Below the pieces are notes generated by a model. It searched no databases and had not been told where the DNA came from. It saw nothing but the letters and a program-made list of their open reading frames with translations. A stretch of 44,278 bases of DNA from Kitasatospora sp. MAA4 (GTDB taxonomy: Bacteria; Actinomycetota; Actinomycetes; Streptomycetales; Streptomycetaceae): the NCBI RefSeq assembly GCF_029893355.1, contig NZ_JARZAI010000046.1, forward strand, positions 1-44,278, read 5' to 3'. Made by a program: the position numbers and the translations under genes. Position 1 is the stretch's first letter; every line of letters begins with the position of its first letter. Shown piece by piece: positions 40,422-44,278 of this stretch.

Positions 40422-40481
40422 GCTCAGCCGGCTCCGTCTCATGGAAGACCTGCGAGAAGACCCACGAAAGGACTGCCCGCC

Positions 40482-41417
40482 ATGGCCACAGGCCCGCTCG
40501 CCGAAGAGATCCGGCGACGGCTGGGCGAGTGCAGCCCAGCCGAACGCAAAGTCGGCCGCGTCCTGCTGGCCGGCTGGCCCGCCGCAGGATTCGAGACCAT
40601 CGCCACCATCGCCGAACGTGCGGCGGTGAGCGCGCCCACCGTGCTGCGGTTCGTCACCCGGCTCGGCTACCACGGGTTCCCCGACTTCCAGAGCGCCCTG
40701 CGCCAGGAGCTCGACGAACGCAACGCCTCACCGCTGTCGCTGTACGAGTCGTCGCTGCACGAGTCGTCCCTGAACACGTCGTCCCAGCACACGTTGTCCC
40801 AACACCCGTCGGACGGCACGGGCGAAACCGCGACGGGCGAGGACGCCGGACCCGCCGCCCTGCTGCGCCAGGGCGGCGGCGTCTTCACCGCCGCGGTCAG
40901 CCGCACCCTGGCCGAACTGACCCCGCACGACCTCGAACGCGCCATCACCCTCCTCGCCGACCGCAAACGACGGATCACCCTCGCCGGCGGACGCTTCACC
41001 CAACTGCTGGCCCAGTACCTGGGCCTGCACCTGATGCAACTGCGCGACGACGTCCGCTTCCTGTCCGAGCGCGATGTGGAGCGCACCGCCACCCTGGCCT
41101 CCCTCGGCCGCCGGGACGTGCTCGTGCTCTTTGACTACCGCCGCTACGAGCAGGACAAGGTCACCCTGGCCGAACTCGTCCAGGAGACCGGCGGCAAGGT
41201 CGTCCTCTTCACCGACACCTGGCTGTCCCCGGTCGCTCCCCAAGCCGAGGTCGTCCTCCCCAGCCAGGTCACCACCCTGTCGCCCTACGACAGCCTGGTC
41301 CCCACCCTCGCCGTCATCGAGACCGTCATCACCGGCGTCCTGACCGCCCTGGGCGACGACGGCCGCCGGCGCCTGAGCCACACCGAGGACATCGCCCGCC
41401 GCACCGGCCAGCACTGA
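40482..41417 (+). CDS. RpiR/MurR family transcriptional regulator
   Basis: This 311-residue regulator has an N-terminal RpiR-type helix-turn-helix (FETIATIAERAAVSAPTVLRFVTRLGYHGFPDFQ, about residues 28-62 of the protein) and a C-terminal SIS-like effector domain (residues about 150-290; ITLAGGRFTQLLAQYLGLHL). The joining linker, about residues 85-125, contains a degenerate 5-residue repeat. SIS domains sense sugar phosphates, but other ligands are known. It ends the operon and probably autoregulates it through the palindrome at 36375-36392. GAAAGGAC precedes the ATG. Confidence 0.92.
   Translation: MATGPLAEEIRRRLGECSPAERKVGRVLLAGWPAAGFETIATIAERAAVSAPTVLRFVTRLGYHGFPDFQSALRQELDERNASPLSLYESSLHESSLNTSSQHTLSQHPSDGTGETATGEDAGPAALLRQGGGVFTAAVSRTLAELTPHDLERAITLLADRKRRITLAGGRFTQLLAQYLGLHLMQLRDDVRFLSERDVERTATLASLGRRDVLVLFDYRRYEQDKVTLAELVQETGGKVVLFTDTWLSPVAPQAEVVLPSQVTTLSPYDSLVPTLAVIETVITGVLTALGDDGRRRLSHTEDIARRTGQH
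40743..40802 (+). repeat. four degenerate 15-bp repeats in the RpiR linker
   Basis: Four consecutive 15-base units (such as CACGAGTCGTCCCTG) encode YESSL, HESSL, NTSSQ and HTLSQ between the DNA-binding and SIS domains. This gives a Ser-rich linker whose length could vary without a frameshift. Confidence 0.75.
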
Positions 41418-41453
41418 CGGGCCCCGGCGACCGGTCTCCCGCGCCGCCCGTCA
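41415..41453. terminator. bidirectional hairpin between convergent RpiR and SDR genes
   Basis: TGACGGGC (41415-41422) pairs perfectly with GCCCGTCA (41446-41453) across a 23-base loop. The arms include both stop codons, TGA of the regulator gene at 41415-41417 and that of the SDR gene on the other strand at 41451-41453. It probably ends transcripts from both sides. Confidence 0.65.
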
Positions 41454-42197
41454 AGGGAGCTTCCGCAGCCCCGTGCCGGTCAGCAGGTAGGCCGGGGCGA
41501 CGTCGGCGGCGTCCGACCCGATCAGCTCGAGTACGGCGGCGCCCGCGATCTCCGGGGTGACGAGCGGGCCCAGCTGCTCGATGTACTCGTCCTCCGTCAT
41601 GCCGTAGCGCTCCGCGTACGCTCGCACCGCCGGCCGTCCGAGTTCGGTCATCGGGGTGATCCGGGGCAGCACCGCGGTGAACGTGATGTCGAGGCCGGCT
41701 CGCTGCGCCTCCTCCTGCGCGTACCCCGTGATGAGCCGCTGGGTGGCCTTGGCCCCGGCGTATCCGCCGCTGACCGGCGAGCCGGCCACCGCCGCACCGC
41801 TGCTGATCACGACCACCCGGCTGCCGGGGCGCAGGGGCTTCAGCAAGGCCTCGCGGAGCCAGTGGAACGCGATCCGCACGTCGCTCTCCCAGTTGACGGA
41901 GAACGTCTCCCAGGTGTGGTGCTGGAGCGGACGCAGCTGCGGGGTCGCGCCGGCCACCAGCACGAGCACGTCCGGCCGGTAGCGGTCGACAAGGGTGCCG
42001 GCCGCAGAGGGGTCGGTGGCGTCGGCCGCTTCGGGCCGGATTCGATCGGCGCCCTCGGCCAGTTCGGCGAGTGCTTCCCGGCCTCGGGCGACGGCGACCA
42101 CCGCGGCACCGGCCTCAGCGAGCGCGGTCGCGATCCCGCGGCCCAGGCCGCGGCTCGCTCCGACGACGACGGCGGTCCTGTCCGACAACTCACTCAT
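41451..42197 (-). CDS. short-chain dehydrogenase/reductase
   Basis: This 248-residue SDR starts at an ATG with a perfect AAGGAGG site. It has the cofactor motif GASRGLGRG (about 13-21), VAGAT in place of NNAG, Ser132/133 and YAGAK (Tyr146, Lys150) as catalytic residues. The classical SDR fold reduces or oxidises alcohol and carbonyl groups with NAD(P). It is 35 bases after the MFS exporter gene, so the two are cotranscribed and may act in one resistance or metabolite-processing function; the substrate is unknown. Confidence 0.93.
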   Translation of the reverse strand: MSELSDRTAVVVGASRGLGRGIATALAEAGAAVVAVARGREALAELAEGADRIRPEAADATDPSAAGTLVDRYRPDVLVLVAGATPQLRPLQHHTWETFSVNWESDVRIAFHWLREALLKPLRPGSRVVVISSGAAVAGSPVSGGYAGAKATQRLITGYAQEEAQRAGLDITFTAVLPRITPMTELGRPAVRAYAERYGMTEDEYIEQLGPLVTPEIAGAAVLELIGSDAADVAPAYLLTGTGLRKLP

Positions 42198-42232
42198 GAT
42201 GTCCTCCTTGTCGAGGTGTTGAACTCGGGCGG

Positions 42233-43690
42233 TCAGCGCGCCGCGGCGTCGAGGGCCGCGGTGTCCGTGGGGGTGACCGGCTGGGGCTGAGCCTTCGTCC
42301 GGCGCGGGATGACCAGGCCGACCGGGACGGCCAGCGCGGCGATCACGGTGCACACCCAGAACGCCGCGCGGAACCCGCCGGTGAGCGCCGCTGCGCCTGA
42401 TTGGCCCGTCGCGGCCAGCGTCGCCGTGCGGCTCGCGGCGACCGTCGACGCGATCGCGACGCCGATCGCGCCGCCGAGCTGCTGTGTGGTGTTGAGCAGG
42501 CCGGAGGCGAGCCCGGCGTCCCGCTCGGCGACCCCGGTCAGCCCGGCGATCGAGATCGGGATGAAGGTGAACGCGGTACCGGCGCCGGCCACGAAGAACG
42601 GCCCGGCGAGGTCGGCCCAGAAGCTCCCGTGCACCCCTGCCGCGGTCGCCCAGGCCGTGCCGCCGGCGATCAGGGTCATGCCCGCTGTCATCACCGGGCC
42701 CGCCCCGATGCGGGTGACCAGCAGCTGCGACGGCCCGGCGAGCGCCACCGAGGTCAGCGAGGCCGCCAGCCACGCCACTCCGGCCATCAGCGCCGAGTAG
42801 TGCAGGACCTGCTGCATGTAGAGCGTCCCGATGAAGATGAACGCGAAGAAGCCGCCGCCGAGCAGCAGCCCGACGATGTTCGCGCCGGCGACCGGCCGCG
42901 ACCGCAGCAGCCGCAGCGGGAGCAGTGGCGCCTGGGCGCGTGCCTCGACGAGGACGAAGGAGGCCAGCAGTACCCCGGACGCGACGAGCGAGCCGATGGT
43001 CTTCGGCGTCGCCCAGCCGTCCTGCGGCGCGGTCGAGATCGTGTAGACGAGCAGCAGGAGGCCGCCGGTCACGGTCAGCGCGCCCAGCGGGTCGTAGCGT
43101 CGGTGGTCGGTGCGCAGGCGGCTTTCCGGCACGATCCGCGGGGCCAGCGCCAGGGCCGCCAGGCCGACCGGGACGTTGAGGAAGAAGATGTACTCCCAGC
43201 CGGCGTAGCGGGTGAGTAGGCCTCCGGTGAGCAGCCCGACGGTGGCGCCGCCGGCCCCGAGGCCGCCCCAGATGCCGAGCGCCTTGTTGCGATCGGCCCC
43301 TTCCGGGAACATCGTCATCACGATGGACAGCGCGGCCGGCAGGACGATCGCCGCGCCGGTGCCCTGCACGCCGCGCATGACGATCAGGACGGTGTCGCTG
43401 CGGGCCAGGCCGCAGGCCAGTGAGGCGCCGGTGAAGACGGCCAGCCCGAGCAGGAAGATCCGGCGGCGGCCGAGCAGGTCGGCGGAGCGGCCGCCGAGCA
43501 GCAGCAGGCCACCGAACGCCAGGCCGTAGGCGGTCACCACCCACTGCAGGCCCGACGGGGAGAAGCGCAGGTCGCGGCCGATGGTCGGGAGCGCGACGTT
43601 GACGATGGTCAGGTCGACGATCGTCATGAAGAAGGCAACGGCGAGCACGGCGAAGGCCCGCCAGCGGTGGATCGGCGTCGTGGTGTTCAT
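42233..43690 (-). CDS. MFS transporter, DHA2 (EmrB/QacA) drug exporter type
   Basis: This 485-residue protein has 14 predicted membrane helices and the DHA2 motifs: VDLTIVNVALPTIGRDL (motif D1, about residues 25-41), GRSADLLGRRRIFLLG (motif A), and VMRGVQGTGAAIVLPAALS. It exports hydrophobic or cationic drugs by proton exchange. GAGGATCCCCC before the ATG at 43690 acts as a weak ribosome-binding site. No TetR- or MarR-type regulator is beside it; the ECF sigma factor upstream is a candidate. Confidence 0.94.
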   Translation of the reverse strand: MNTTTPIHRWRAFAVLAVAFFMTIVDLTIVNVALPTIGRDLRFSPSGLQWVVTAYGLAFGGLLLLGGRSADLLGRRRIFLLGLAVFTGASLACGLARSDTVLIVMRGVQGTGAAIVLPAALSIVMTMFPEGADRNKALGIWGGLGAGGATVGLLTGGLLTRYAGWEYIFFLNVPVGLAALALAPRIVPESRLRTDHRRYDPLGALTVTGGLLLLVYTISTAPQDGWATPKTIGSLVASGVLLASFVLVEARAQAPLLPLRLLRSRPVAGANIVGLLLGGGFFAFIFIGTLYMQQVLHYSALMAGVAWLAASLTSVALAGPSQLLVTRIGAGPVMTAGMTLIAGGTAWATAAGVHGSFWADLAGPFFVAGAGTAFTFIPISIAGLTGVAERDAGLASGLLNTTQQLGGAIGVAIASTVAASRTATLAATGQSGAAALTGGFRAAFWVCTVIAALAVPVGLVIPRRTKAQPQPVTPTDTAALDAAAR

Positions 43691-43766
43691 GGGGGATCCT
43701 CAGTCCCGGAAACAGCGGTCACCTGTGTGACGCGGCGGTGGCCCGTCATTCATCGCTCCCGCCGGC

Positions 43767-43786
43767 CCGGATCAGGCCGGATCAGG
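43767..43786 (-). repeat. 10-bp tandem duplication at the end of the cupin-like gene
   Basis: CCGGATCAGG is repeated twice (43767-43776, 43777-43786). The second copy carries the stop codon of the minus-strand cupin-like gene at 43782-43784. Another probable slippage product at a gene end. Confidence 0.85.
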
Positions 43787-44066
43787 CTCGTGACAAGGCA
43801 GCGAGGACGAGCGGACCGTCGCCGGGATTCCGCAGGCATCGCGGTGTCAGTCCGGCGAACTCCAGAGCCGCCCCTCGTTGGAAGCCCGCGGATGCGCCGC
43901 TCCAGCACTCGACCTCCAGCTCGCCGATCTCGACGAGGACGAGCGCGTCCTGCCAGTCGGCGGCCCGGAACGGCAGTTCTTCCCCGGGTTCCAGGACCCT
44001 CGTGCGCAGCCGGAAGCCCCTCGGGCAGCGCGTGCCGAGGAACGAGATCCGCTCCTCGCCGTCCAT
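43782..44066 (-). CDS. small cupin-like protein
   Basis: This 94-residue protein (MDGEERISFLG at the start, LRTRVLEPGEELPFRAADWQDALVLVEIGELEVEC, about residues 20-55, then FAGLTPRCLRNPGDGPLVL) looks like a minimal cupin beta-barrel, without the metal-binding His set. Its ATG overlaps the stop of the upstream sigma-factor gene by one base (TGATG), so the two are translationally coupled. Such a partner is often found next to ECF sigma factors with SnoaL-like tails, and a role in controlling the sigma factor is plausible but unproven. A TTG at 44069 is a less likely start. Confidence 0.8.
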   Translation of the reverse strand: MDGEERISFLGTRCPRGFRLRTRVLEPGEELPFRAADWQDALVLVEIGELEVECWSGASAGFQRGAALEFAGLTPRCLRNPGDGPLVLAALSRA

Positions 44067-44278
44067 CAACGGGCCCTGGCGCTGGCGTCGGCCTGGCGCC
44101 GCAGCGCTGTGGGCAGGGCAAAGGAGGCGAACACCTGCGGCTGGAGGAAGGTCGCGATTTCGGCGACCGCGCCGTCCTCGACGCGGAGCACCCCGATCCC
44201 GAACGGTTCGTGCGTCGGCTTGCCGGGCGCGCGCCGGTACATCGCGAAGGCGGGCTGGCGATTGGCCGCCGTGGGCAG
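44066..44278 (-). CDS. ECF RNA polymerase sigma factor, C-terminal SnoaL-like part (partial)
   Basis: The last 70 codons of a gene that continues beyond the window end. The tail reads PTAANRQPAFAMYRRAP, then FGIGVLRVEDGAVAEIATF and FALPTALRR, which is typical of the C-terminal SnoaL/NTF2-like domain of ECF sigma factors of the SigG/SigJ type (TIGR02960-like). Regions sigma-2 and sigma-4 lie outside the window, so the assignment rests on the tail. It is the first gene of the minus-strand run with the cupin-like protein, exporter and SDR, and may drive their expression. Confidence 0.78.
   Translation of the reverse strand: MPTAANRQPAFAMYRRAPGKPTHEPFGIGVLRVEDGAVAEIATFLQPQVFASFALPTALRRQADASARAR

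Overview
The window is uniformly GC-rich with dense short-spaced genes, GTG and TTG starts, stop/start overlaps and actinobacterial families (LuxR-type and SARP/BTAD regulators, YceI, DUF402, PD40 proteins). This suggests a Streptomycetaceae chromosome (Streptomyces, Kitasatospora or relative). No rRNA, tRNA, integrase, transposase or CRISPR array was seen, and no gene-free stretch exceeds about 300 bases.

Region 1 (1-5085) holds the tail of an upstream gene, a small secreted protein, and three minus-strand genes: an S9 serine peptidase, a secreted GH16-like glycoside hydrolase, and a bitopic membrane protein with Ig-like domains. The last is divergent from region 2 and probably belongs to it functionally.

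Region 2 (5277-24350) is the centrepiece: a complete plus-strand operon for a phage-tail-like contractile injection system (CIS) of the Streptomyces type. In order it encodes a LuxR-type regulator, a membrane-anchored PD40 beta-propeller/DUF11 protein, a Pvc16/DUF4255-like tail terminator, an AAA+ ATPase (Pvc15-like), the sheath, an inner tube protein, a two-gene tail-assembly-chaperone-like unit whose second part is only 51 codons and lies in the -1 frame, an 823-residue Pro/Ala-rich protein in the tape-measure slot, a second tube-like protein, a LysM baseplate protein, a VgrG-like spike, a gp25-like wedge, a gpJ-like baseplate protein, a gpI-like baseplate protein and a zinc-ribbon/TM/discoidin-like membrane protein resembling CisA. 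I see no tail-fibre gene, no separate PAAR gene and no conventional helical tape measure. That fits a particle that stays in the producing cell and docks to its own membrane. The operon runs convergently into an ATPase-SARP/BTAD regulator (24287-26380).

Region 3 (26.6-36.3 kb) is ordinary accessory chromosome: small hypothetical proteins (several apparently leaderless), a DUF402 protein, an alpha/beta hydrolase, a GNAT pseudogene with a one-base frameshift, an SGNH lipase with a clear promoter and overlapping inverted repeat, a VOC/unknown/DUF6296-like/YceI operon, a protein with a caspase-like fold that seems to lack its catalytic residues, a decayed CAP-domain gene, a quinone oxidoreductase and a GNAT acetyltransferase.

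Region 4 (36.4-41.4 kb) is a five-gene operon: amino-acid-type ABC transporter (lipoprotein, permease, ATPase), a carboxypeptidase-G2-like M20 peptidase and an RpiR-family regulator. A perfect TGTAA-N6-TTACA palindrome lies in the promoter region. Uptake of a peptide-like or N-acyl amino acid followed by cytoplasmic hydrolysis, repressed by the RpiR protein, is the simplest reading.

Region 5 (41.45 kb to the end, minus strand) contains the 3' end of an ECF sigma factor with a SnoaL-like tail, a coupled small cupin-like protein, a DHA2-type MFS exporter and an SDR oxidoreductase.
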